Shown here: positions 23,469 to 30,971 of the stretch, one piece after another | How positions within the stretch are numbered: the stretch's first letter is position 1 | How the letters are laid out: every line of letters starts with the position of its first letter | From: Lachnospiraceae bacterium | Lineage (GTDB): Bacteria; Bacillota; Clostridia; Lachnospirales; Lachnospiraceae | Direction of reading: 5' to 3' | Assembly (NCBI GenBank): GCA_009774535.1 | Contig: VSNY01000014.1 | Coordinates: forward strand, 1 to 39,921 | Length of the DNA stretch: 39,921 bases | Program-made: the position numbers and the translations under genes | Notes under the pieces: model-generated | Told to the model about the DNA's origin: nothing | Databases searched by the model: none | What the model saw: the letters and a program-made list of their open reading frames with translations, nothing else

Positions 23469-24680
23469 ATGTCGAATTTAAATGAAAAAATGGTTTTTCT
23501 CGGGACGCAGCGTTCTGTGATCCGGGAACTGTTTGAATTTGGAAAAAAGAAAGCCGCTGAGATCGGCGCTGAGAACGTATTTGATTTTTCCATCGGAAAC
23601 CCAAGTGTACCAGCCCCGGAGTCGGTGAACCAGACTGCCATAAAAATCCTGTCCGAAATGGACCCCGTTCTTCTCCACGGATATACAAGCGCACAGGGAG
23701 ACGCTGGTGTGCGCGCCATGCTGGCGGATTCTGTCAATCGGCGTTTCCATACCTCCTATACGGCAGATCATTTTTATATGACTGTCGGCGCCGCCGCAGC
23801 CTTATGCTGCTGTTTCCATGGTCTTTGCAACAGAGGGGATGAAGTAGTAATTTTTGCCCCGTATTTTCCGGAATATACGGTATTTGCGCAAGGCGCAGGC
23901 GCTAAACCGGTCATTGTGCCAGCGGATACCGAAGCGTTTCAGATAGACTTTCATGCATTGGAACAGGCTCTGACGCCTGCGGTAAAGGCGGTAGTTGTCA
24001 ATTCCCCGAATAACCCGTCGGGCGCTGTCTACTCTGTAGAGACGGTAAAAAAGCTGGCTGCGCTGTTAGAGGAAAAGTCCAAAGCGTATGGCCATACCAT
24101 TTATCTGGTTTCAGATGAGCCTTACCGGGAAATTGTATTTTCAGGAACAGAAGTACCGTTTTTGCCAAAATATTACCGTAATACGCTGGTTTCTTATTCC
24201 TGGTCTAAATCGTTGTCCCTGCCGGGGGAACGGATGGGTTATGTACTCGTTCCTTCACAGATGGATGATTTTGAAGAGGTCTATGCGGCAGTTGCCGGCG
24301 CGGGACGCTCACTCGGTTATGTCAATGCGCCAAGCCTGTTCCAGCGCGTATGTGCGGCGTGTGCGGATGAAACGTCGGATCTGTCTGTTTATGAGACAAA
24401 TAAGAATCTGCTGCTGCACGGCCTGCGGGAGATGGGGTATCAGGTTACAGAGCCGGGCGGCACGTTTTATATGTTCCCGCGTACGCTCGAGCCGGATGAC
24501 GCGGCTTTTGCAGAACGGGCCAAAGCATACAATCTTTTGATCGTACCGGGGCGCGGCTTCGGCTGTCCGGGACATGTCCGTATCTCTTACTGTGTGCCGA
24601 CCGAACGGATTGAACGGGCGCTGCCTGCGTTTGAGGCGCTTGCAAAGGAATATCGGACTGGAAGGAGTCGTTTACTATGA
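23469..24680 (+). CDS. Class I PLP-dependent aminotransferase
   Basis: A 403-residue fold-type I aminotransferase. The PLP Schiff-base lysine is in SWSKSLSLPGERMGYV, the cofactor-contact Asn and Pro in VNSPNNPSGAVYS, and the conserved Tyr/Asp in YLVSDEPYREIVF. The C-terminal Arg in HVRISYC would bind the substrate carboxylate. It resembles aspartate/aromatic aminotransferases of the Clostridial group; the exact amino acid cannot be read. The stop overlaps the start of the chemoreceptor gene by four bases, an unusual pairing that suggests co-expression. Confidence 0.88.
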   Translation: MSNLNEKMVFLGTQRSVIRELFEFGKKKAAEIGAENVFDFSIGNPSVPAPESVNQTAIKILSEMDPVLLHGYTSAQGDAGVRAMLADSVNRRFHTSYTADHFYMTVGAAAALCCCFHGLCNRGDEVVIFAPYFPEYTVFAQGAGAKPVIVPADTEAFQIDFHALEQALTPAVKAVVVNSPNNPSGAVYSVETVKKLAALLEEKSKAYGHTIYLVSDEPYREIVFSGTEVPFLPKYYRNTLVSYSWSKSLSLPGERMGYVLVPSQMDDFEEVYAAVAGAGRSLGYVNAPSLFQRVCAACADETSDLSVYETNKNLLLHGLREMGYQVTEPGGTFYMFPRTLEPDDAAFAERAKAYNLLIVPGRGFGCPGHVRISYCVPTERIERALPAFEALAKEYRTGRSRLL

Positions 24681-26356
24681 AAAAATCAATCAATCAATCC
24701 ACGTTAAACCTGATCCTGAACGGGATCTCTATTGTTGCCCTGATTTTTATGGGCTTTGCCCTGTTTTCTAACAGTCATATCCGCATACTTTTAAATACCG
24801 CCAATCAGGATCGGTTTAACCTGACTTATAACGCGAACCGTTTTATGAACGGCTCCGCGTATCTGACCAATGAAGTGCGCGCGTTCGCGGCAACCGGAGA
24901 GCAGGAACATTACGATAACTACTGGAAGGAGGTCAATGAATGGAAAAACCGTGATCTCGGCGTTGCCGCGATGCAGGAAATCGGCATTACCGATGAAGAA
25001 CAAACAATGATCGATCGTATGTTTGCTTTGTCTAACGAACTTGTACCGCTGGAAGAAGCGAGCATGAATCAGGTAAAAGCAGGGGATAAAGAGAGCGCTG
25101 CAGCTTATGTCTATGGCAAAGAATACAGTGATTCCATCGCACAAATCAATGCCCTGAAAGAACAGTTCCTGTCTGAGCTGGATACAAGGACGCAGGAACG
25201 CCTGGATGATCTGAATGGGCAGGCAGTCTTTATCCGCGTGTTTATGGCGGCAATGCTTTTTCTGATTGCCGTGCTGCAGATCATTATTATGATCGTAATG
25301 AAAAAACGGATGGTACGTCCGATTATTGCTGTACGCGACCAGATGGGCGAGATTTCCAAAGGCAACCTCTCCGCTGATTTTTCCCTGGAAGCAAATACGT
25401 CTGAGATCGGCATGCTGGTTGCTTCCATCCATGAGACGAAGCGGGAGCTGAAAAAATATATCCAGGATATCGACTACAAATTGGCACAGATGGCGCAAGG
25501 ATCTATGGATCTGACCATTGGGGACGATTACCGCGGAGAATTTCTGCCAATTCAAAATGCGATGCGGCAGATCGTAGATTCGCTGAATCATGCGCTGTCC
25601 AAAATCAGCCGCACCGCCGAGCATGTATCGCAGGAATCGGAAAAGATGGCGTCCGGCGCCGAAGTATTATCAAACGGCACAGTACGGCAGGCGTCCGCTG
25701 TACAGCAGCTGTCAGCCAGCATTCAGGAAATATCCGGACAGGTAGACCGGACATCCGCCGATGCAGACAACGCCAGACATTCATCCGCCGACGCCGCGCA
25801 GCAGCTGGAAATGTGCAGCCGGAAAATGGAGTCGCTTTCCTCTGCCATGAATGATATTTCAGCCGCTTCCAACCAGATCGGGGGCATTATTAAGACGATT
25901 GAGGATATTTCATTCCAGACCAATATTCTGGCTTTAAACGCAGCCGTAGAAGCTGCGCGCGCTGGAGAAGCAGGGAAAGGATTCGCGATCGTTGCAGATG
26001 AAGTACAAGACCTTGCCAATAAGAGTTCGGTTTCCGCTCAGGATATTTCCGAACTGATTGAAAATTCCATGAAGCTTGTGCAGTATGGTTCTTCTCTGAC
26101 CGCGGAAACAAGAGACGCGATTACAGCTGTTGTTTCCAGTGCGCAAAAGTCTACCGGGCTGGTGGAACGTATTGCAGAATCGGCACAGTCTCAATCTCAG
26201 TCGCTGAAACAGCTGACGCAGGGAATGGAGCAGATTTCCGAAGTCGTTCAGACAAACGCGTCTACGGCACAGGAATCAGCGCAGTCGGCAAAAGACTTGT
26301 ACGAGCAGGCGCAGGAGCTGAAGGTTTCTGTACATAGGTTCCGGCTGCGGCACTAA
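24677..26356 (+). CDS. Methyl-accepting chemotaxis protein
   Basis: A 559-residue transmembrane chemoreceptor. A first membrane segment (residues about 10-32) is followed by an extracellular four-helix ligand domain of about 150 residues, a second membrane segment (about 180-203), a HAMP domain (about 205-260) and a long cytoplasmic signalling coiled coil. The kinase-contact tip is seen in FQTNILALNAAVEAARAGEA. It would report a small ligand to CheA/CheW; no che genes lie in the window. It is translationally coupled (ATGA) to the aminotransferase gene, suggesting that the ligand could be an amino acid. A strong terminator follows. Confidence 0.92.
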   Translation: MKKSINQSTLNLILNGISIVALIFMGFALFSNSHIRILLNTANQDRFNLTYNANRFMNGSAYLTNEVRAFAATGEQEHYDNYWKEVNEWKNRDLGVAAMQEIGITDEEQTMIDRMFALSNELVPLEEASMNQVKAGDKESAAAYVYGKEYSDSIAQINALKEQFLSELDTRTQERLDDLNGQAVFIRVFMAAMLFLIAVLQIIIMIVMKKRMVRPIIAVRDQMGEISKGNLSADFSLEANTSEIGMLVASIHETKRELKKYIQDIDYKLAQMAQGSMDLTIGDDYRGEFLPIQNAMRQIVDSLNHALSKISRTAEHVSQESEKMASGAEVLSNGTVRQASAVQQLSASIQEISGQVDRTSADADNARHSSADAAQQLEMCSRKMESLSSAMNDISAASNQIGGIIKTIEDISFQTNILALNAAVEAARAGEAGKGFAIVADEVQDLANKSSVSAQDISELIENSMKLVQYGSSLTAETRDAITAVVSSAQKSTGLVERIAESAQSQSQSLKQLTQGMEQISEVVQTNASTAQESAQSAKDLYEQAQELKVSVHRFRLRH

Positions 26357-26425
26357 GATACCGCGAAAGATCCCACACCGCATCCCTATTTATTTTTGAC
26401 TGACAGGTTGCGTTTGAGAGCAGAT

Positions 26426-26476
26426 AAAAAAGGGCGATATGTCATCCCGCAAGAGGGGTGGATATCGTCCTTTTTT
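26426..26476. terminator. Strong bidirectional terminator
   Basis: AAAAAAGGGCGATAT (26426-26440) pairs with ATATCGTCCTTTTTT (26462-26476). A T run follows the stem on both strands, so it can end the chemoreceptor transcript and the convergent methyltransferase transcript. Confidence 0.9.
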
Positions 26477-26542
26477 GAGCGTTTTTAAAGGAGGTGCTGT
26501 CCCATTTACATTCCGATTTCTGTTTTAACATGGTAGCTTTGA

Positions 26543-28066
26543 TCAGGATATTCGTGTATCCTGGCTGAGTTCTGGTAAAGAACGAAATTCATGCAGCATG
26601 TTTTCGGTTATATATGCTTCTAACTCCAGAGCTTTTTCTGTGTTAACAAGATCTGTCATTTGGATCGATTGGAGTATTTTATTAAAATCAATTCGATCAA
26701 GGACTTTCTTTGTATATGGACGTTTCGCATCCATGAATGCAATGGTAGAAAGAAACTGTTGTACGCGTGTAGAATTTAGAATTAACATAGCAACATAAGC
26801 GGTATCATAGGTTGGAAAACAGATAAAATAGCTCGTATCATCTGTCATGATGGGTGTTCCATCAAAGGAAGCAAGAACAGAAAAAAGCGGTTTTTTATAA
26901 AAACCACTAACTCCGACTTTGTATTTTTCATATGAATAATTGCCAATGCCAAACATGGAAAAATCGGGTGCATTTTTGTAGATGGAACTTTTTCTGTTTG
27001 AAAAATATTCTTTCTTTGAGTTTAAGTAATTCCATGTTTTGGGAGCATCGATTGCTATATGAGAGGTATCTTCCCGAATTTTTTTCTGTGTAACTATTAC
27101 ATATTTTTTAGAATCAGACAAAATTGGTTTTTTAAACATACTGCTCTTTATAAGCGGAAAAACATAGCGGTTCTCTATAGCAACATGTTCCTTGTGTCCA
27201 TTTAGCAAAGATTTTCCATCGAATGATAATTCCATTACTTTTGCGCAGTCATGTTTTACTCCTTGCCGCCATTCAAAACAACATTTTCCTGAAAAGTCAA
27301 CTTCATTTTTGCTTATATTACTGTAAAATCTTCCGTTGATGTATCCAAATGAGCTTTTAATTTTATTCGGTTCATCAAAGGAATAGACATTACATATATC
27401 ATTAGAGACATCATTTGCGCTTAGATCTAATACGAATAGACAGGCGCTTGCATGAATGCCAAATACCTTTTTTGCATCAAATTCTAAAATTGCACAAGAA
27501 GAGAATGTTGTATAGGTACGTTTCATTTCTACAAAAATATTTCTTGCAACAGATGTTTTGCACAGCATCGCAATCGTAGTATTTGTTCCGTGAAAAGATG
27601 CAATAAGCTGGAGGATTATATATTCACAAATATCAAAGTTGCTTGATCCGGTCATTGCGTCCATACCCTTATATCCTTTAAAATTTATTTTAGCTGGCAC
27701 GTTGTCAGAATTTAAACTGGATAATGTACTATTGTTTACCCATGGAGGATTTCCAACGATTAAAAACTGGTCGTTATCTTTTATGATTGTTTTAAAATCA
27801 AAAGTGAAAAAGTCAGCATTCCTAATATGTACTTTAGGGTCAGGATTATTGTTTTTGCATATCTCACAATATTTTGGATTGATTTCAATGCCTACAATTC
27901 GGGAAGCATTAAATATCAAGCTGCTTTTTATAAAACTACCGATTCCACAAGTTGGTTCAATAATTATTGTTGGCTCAATCTTCTTTTTGTTTTTTAGATA
28001 GTCACAAACAGCGAGAGAAAAGTATTCCGGTGTTTGATAATCTCCATATTCTCTTTTACCATTCAT
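26543..28066 (-). CDS. N6-adenine DNA methyltransferase of R-M system
   Basis: A 507-residue DNA adenine methyltransferase. Motif I for AdoMet binding is IIEPTCGIGSF (around residue 36) and the catalytic motif IV is NPPW (residues 106-109), placing it with type II gamma-like N6-adenine enzymes. The middle and C-terminal parts would hold target recognition. The start overlaps the stop of the endonuclease gene by four bases, so the pair is translated together as a type II restriction-modification system. Both genes are visibly AT-richer than the flanks and use AT-ending codons, a sign of recent transfer. Target site unknown. Confidence 0.88.
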   Translation of the reverse strand: MNGKREYGDYQTPEYFSLAVCDYLKNKKKIEPTIIIEPTCGIGSFIKSSLIFNASRIVGIEINPKYCEICKNNNPDPKVHIRNADFFTFDFKTIIKDNDQFLIVGNPPWVNNSTLSSLNSDNVPAKINFKGYKGMDAMTGSSNFDICEYIILQLIASFHGTNTTIAMLCKTSVARNIFVEMKRTYTTFSSCAILEFDAKKVFGIHASACLFVLDLSANDVSNDICNVYSFDEPNKIKSSFGYINGRFYSNISKNEVDFSGKCCFEWRQGVKHDCAKVMELSFDGKSLLNGHKEHVAIENRYVFPLIKSSMFKKPILSDSKKYVIVTQKKIREDTSHIAIDAPKTWNYLNSKKEYFSNRKSSIYKNAPDFSMFGIGNYSYEKYKVGVSGFYKKPLFSVLASFDGTPIMTDDTSYFICFPTYDTAYVAMLILNSTRVQQFLSTIAFMDAKRPYTKKVLDRIDFNKILQSIQMTDLVNTEKALELEAYITENMLHEFRSLPELSQDTRIS

Positions 28067-28713
28067 ACATTTCGTACTCCGTCAACTTTATTATCTAATG
28101 TAATGACTCTGGCATACTGTAATCTCCATTGAAGTGCGTTGCTAATCGTTAAATATCCTTGTTCGGGAGGATTTGCCAAAATTTCATCGGCCAGTTCGTT
28201 ATAAATAATCTCATCACCTGGTACATTTTTATCTTCTAAAAAACCCATAAGATCTTCTTTATATGCTCCGTCCGCCAACATTTCTCGAAGTCGTTTGGTA
28301 ATCGTAAAGTCAGCAGTGCGTCTTTTTTCGATAAATGTACAATGCGTAAAGTCAAGTGTACATCTGTTTTCTGTATCTTGTTTGTCATATACAAATACTA
28401 AGAGATTGTATCCTAAACCATATATTTTTTGACGGGCATTTTTAAATGGACAACTTGATTGTGGTTGTGTTTTAGAAGTAACTTTGATATCGGTTAAAAT
28501 ATTTTCGTCGGGTAAATCAATTCCCTTCGCGCTATTCCCAACAGTGACAAAATAGTGATCAAGCAGGTAGCGCTGAAATTTATGTTCTACATACGTGCCA
28601 ACTGCTTTGCCATCTGTAACTCCCAGCAATTCTAAATGATTTTTTTCTGACATGAAATTACAAAAAGACCTTGCTTCTGTGATTAAATGATCAATTGTTA
28701 ATGCAGGCTTCAT
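28063..28713 (-). CDS. Type II restriction endonuclease (PD-(D/E)XK)
   Basis: A 216-residue protein with a likely PD-(D/E)XK nuclease site: Glu43 in GTYVEHKFQ, Asp66/Asp69 in GIDLPDE and D75-I-K77 in LTDIKVTSK. The C-terminal part (SNALQWRLQYARVI) resembles a small winged or helical domain seen in some restriction enzymes. Endonuclease function rests on this motif and on coupling to the downstream methyltransferase gene (four-base overlap). The endonuclease gene coming first is less common and usually implies some control over timing of expression. An AGAGGAGA site lies upstream of the ATG. AT-rich like its partner. Confidence 0.78.
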   Translation of the reverse strand: MKPALTIDHLITEARSFCNFMSEKNHLELLGVTDGKAVGTYVEHKFQRYLLDHYFVTVGNSAKGIDLPDENILTDIKVTSKTQPQSSCPFKNARQKIYGLGYNLLVFVYDKQDTENRCTLDFTHCTFIEKRRTADFTITKRLREMLADGAYKEDLMGFLEDKNVPGDEIIYNELADEILANPPEQGYLTISNALQWRLQYARVITLDNKVDGVRNV

Positions 28714-29120
28714 AAAAAGTTGTCTCCTCTGTTTCTTTGATTTATTTTTGTCATTTTAATTATATTTTCACTCAATGTGTTTCCTTATATTTTTGGATAA
28801 TAAACCGATTCCATTATATCAGAAAATATCAAAAATGCAATTTAAAAAATGAATATCAACCTACATCGTATTTTAAAATGTAATTCAGGAAAGATTCTGG
28901 GGGGATTTTTGTGTAGAGTTAATATTAAGTATATCATGAAAATAGAAGGATCGTCCATGAAGGGACAGATCTTTTCGTAATAGAAAAGGAGTTCTAATGT
29001 GGACAGCATATACAAAGTTATGTTATACTTGGTATGAAAAAAGTTTGGCAATTTTGTAAGTAATCGGAACAGAGGAGCCGCTAAAAGCCGTAAACTGGAA
29101 TTTGCAGGAAGGTTGTAAAG
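28714..29120. other. AT-rich 407-base gap without genes
   Basis: This stretch separates the restriction-modification pair from the RpiB-like gene. The left half is very AT-rich and should contain the promoter of the endonuclease gene: a TATAAT on the minus strand at about 28760, with no convincing -35 box. The right half holds the promoter at 29000-29029. No coding region longer than about 35 codons looked credible. Confidence 0.6.
29000..29029 (+). promoter_or_regulatory. Promoter of RpiB-like gene
   Basis: TGGACA (29000-29005) and TATACT (29024-29029) are 18 bases apart, 91 bases before the ATG, which has an AGGAAGG site. Confidence 0.6.
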
Positions 29121-29759
29121 ATGAAAATAGGTGTCATTCAGGCAACGTCTCAAAAAGATAAAAATGAATTATTGAATCAGTGTGTGGTGACTGCAGGGGA
29201 GCCATATGGGCATGAAGTAATTAATTTTGGCTGCTTTGCAGATGAACCGGGTTCTTATTCATATATAGAGATCGCAGTTTTGGTTAGCCTGCTGTTAGCA
29301 AGCGGTGCGGTGGATTTTGTGGTGACAGGATGTTCGTCAGGACAAGGGATGATGCTTGCCTGTAATAGTCTTCCAAATATCATCTGCGGCTACGTACAGA
29401 ACCCGCAGGATGCATTTTTGTTTGGCAGAATTAATGACGGAAATGCTGTTTCGATTCCTTTGGGTTTGAATTATGGATGGGCTGGCGAGATTAATTTGCA
29501 GTATACGATTGAAAAGTTATTTGCAGGTTAGTTTGGCATTGGCTATCCTCCAAAAGACGCAGCGAGGAAAAGAAAAGACACGCTGCTCTTAAAAGAACTC
29601 CATGCATTGACAAAGCGAAAGGCAACAGATGTATTGAAACAAATGGATGAAACATTAATCCAAAAGATGATTCAAAAAAGAAATGTTATCGCATACATCT
29701 TGAAATATGGACAGGAGAAAGAACTATTAGAATTTCTTCGGCAATGTAAGAATTGTTAA
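29121..29759 (+). pseudogene. RpiB/LacAB-family isomerase broken by in-frame TAG
   Basis: The sequence reads as an RpiB/LacA/LacB-type sugar-phosphate isomerase: MKIGVIQATSQKDKNELL, then VDFVVTGCSSGQGMMLACNS with the catalytic-region Cys. A TAG at 29529-29531 ends the frame after 136 residues (KLFAG). Beyond it the same frame continues with convincing family sequence, FGIGYPPKDAARKRKDTLLL, to a TAA at 29757. The whole would be 212 codons, the usual length of this family. A single GAG to TAG change would explain it. The split makes a truncated, probably inactive protein unless the TAG is read through or is a sequencing error. The family isomerises pentose or hexose phosphates; substrate unknown. 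Confidence 0.8.
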
Positions 29760-29799
29760 GATTTATGTAAGCTGCAATGTAAGATTTATGTACTATTAT
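29745..29799 (+). promoter_or_regulatory. Direct-repeat array and -10 box before SH3 gene
   Basis: Four TGTAAG or GTTAAG motifs start at about 29745, 29755, 29766 and 29778, that is every 10-12 bases, and a 13-base repeat TAAGATTTATGTA occurs at 29757-29769 and 29780-29792. They are followed immediately by TATTAT (29794-29799), a -10 box with no matching -35. Such direct repeats on one face of the helix in place of a -35 box are typical of OmpR-type response regulator sites. The regulator encoded 450 bases downstream is the obvious candidate. Confidence 0.6.
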
Positions 29800-29862
29800 A
29801 AATCCGATCCGAGGTATCCGTACAATACGGAATGTTAGAGAATCAGGAAGGGGACCAGGTAC

Positions 29863-30195
29863 ATGAAAAAATCTATGATAAGACTTTTAGCAGTCACTGC
29901 GATGCTGGCTGCACCTGTATGTCAGATCTCTGCCGTTACGCAGCCGGTAGTGGCTGCAGTGGCACAAGGTGCATCCTCCGGGAAGTCTGCCAAAAAGTAT
30001 GTCGTTACGGCAAATATGCTTAATGTAAGAAGCGGCCCGAGTACGGACGATCCGGTGATTGGCAGTCTGTCGCATGGGATGGAGGTAAAAGTAGTTTCGA
30101 TTTCCAGTATAGGGGAAAAAGGAAACCGCTGGGCAAAAATCAGGTTTGCGGGACTTACGGCATATGTGTCCGGAAATTATCTGGCAAAAAAGTAA
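29863..30195 (+). CDS. Secreted bacterial SH3-domain protein
   Basis: A 110-residue protein with a signal peptide (MKKSMIRLLAVTAMLAAPV, cleavage likely near AVAAVAQ) and one SH3b domain, recognised by ANMLNVRSGPSTDDPVIGSL and the closing WAKIRFAGLTAYVSGNYL. Such domains bind the cell wall or wall peptides. The protein has no catalytic domain and would remain as a free secreted binding module. It is preceded by the direct-repeat array and followed by a hairpin and the two-component genes, so it is a likely target or sensor partner of that system. An AAGGGGAC site precedes the ATG. Confidence 0.88.
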   Translation: MKKSMIRLLAVTAMLAAPVCQISAVTQPVVAAVAQGASSGKSAKKYVVTANMLNVRSGPSTDDPVIGSLSHGMEVKVVSISSIGEKGNRWAKIRFAGLTAYVSGNYLAKK

Positions 30196-30200
30196 CAGGG

Positions 30201-30229
30201 AAAAGGCAGGCTCATATGTCCTGCCTTTT
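30201..30229 (+). terminator. Hairpin between SH3 and response regulator genes
   Basis: AAAAGGCAGG (30201-30210) pairs perfectly with CCTGCCTTTT (30220-30229). With only four T residues after the stem it is probably a partial terminator that lowers expression of the downstream regulator genes relative to the SH3 gene. Confidence 0.65.
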
Positions 30230-30250
30230 GTTGAGGTTCAAGGAGGGCCT

Positions 30251-30958
30251 ATGGAACAGGGCAGAATACTGATGATCGAAGATGATGCGGCGATTCGGGA
30301 AGGGGTACGCGTGCTGCTGGAAGGAGATGGTTTTCGGGTGGATGAAGCCGAAAACGGGATTTTGGGACTGGAAAAGCTGAAAGATGCGACAGATTTGGTT
30401 ATTTTGGATATTATGATGCCAGGGATGTCCGGGATTCAGACATGCGGGGAAATCAGAAAGAAATCAAAAGTGCCGGTTCTGTTTTTGACAGCAAAAGGGC
30501 AGGAGGCCGACAAGCTGCTTGGTTTTACCGTTGGAGGAGACGACTATCTGGTCAAGCCGTTTTCCTATACGGAGCTGCTGGCAAGGGTCCGGGCGCTCTT
30601 AAGGCGTCGGAATGTGTATGACAAAGCTGTGCAGGAAGGGGCGGAACATCTTCCGGAATGGCTGGAAAGAGGGCAGATCCGGATCAATACCAAATATAAC
30701 CAGGTGTTTGTTCGTGAAAAGGAAACAGACCTTACGGAAATGGAATATGGAATCCTGTTTTTGCTGATCCAATATCCGCAAAAGATTTTTTCTGTGAGAA
30801 ATCTGTATGAAAGCGTATGGGGAGAGCCGTTTATGGATACATCAGGAAATACGGTTATGGTGCATGTCCGCAGGCTGAGAAAGAAAATAGAAAAAGATCC
30901 GCAGGTTCCGAAAATAATTATCAATATATGGGGAAAAGGATATCGGTTTGGAAGTTAA
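30251..30958 (+). CDS. OmpR-family response regulator
   Basis: A 235-residue regulator. The receiver domain has the acidic pair in ILMIEDDAAIREG, the phosphoacceptor Asp in LVILDIMMPGMSG, and the conserved Lys in DDYLVKPFSYTELLARV. The C-terminal winged helix contains LTEMEYGILFLLIQYPQKIF and the recognition region NTVMVHVRRLRKKIE. It binds DNA when phosphorylated by the kinase encoded 13 bases downstream. The ATG at 30251 is chosen for the AAGGAGGG site; the frame is open 105 bases further up but through the hairpin. The direct-repeat array at 29745 is the likely binding site. Confidence 0.93.
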   Translation: MEQGRILMIEDDAAIREGVRVLLEGDGFRVDEAENGILGLEKLKDATDLVILDIMMPGMSGIQTCGEIRKKSKVPVLFLTAKGQEADKLLGFTVGGDDYLVKPFSYTELLARVRALLRRRNVYDKAVQEGAEHLPEWLERGQIRINTKYNQVFVREKETDLTEMEYGILFLLIQYPQKIFSVRNLYESVWGEPFMDTSGNTVMVHVRRLRKKIEKDPQVPKIIINIWGKGYRFGS

Positions 30959-30971
30959 AAAGGAGTTCTCT

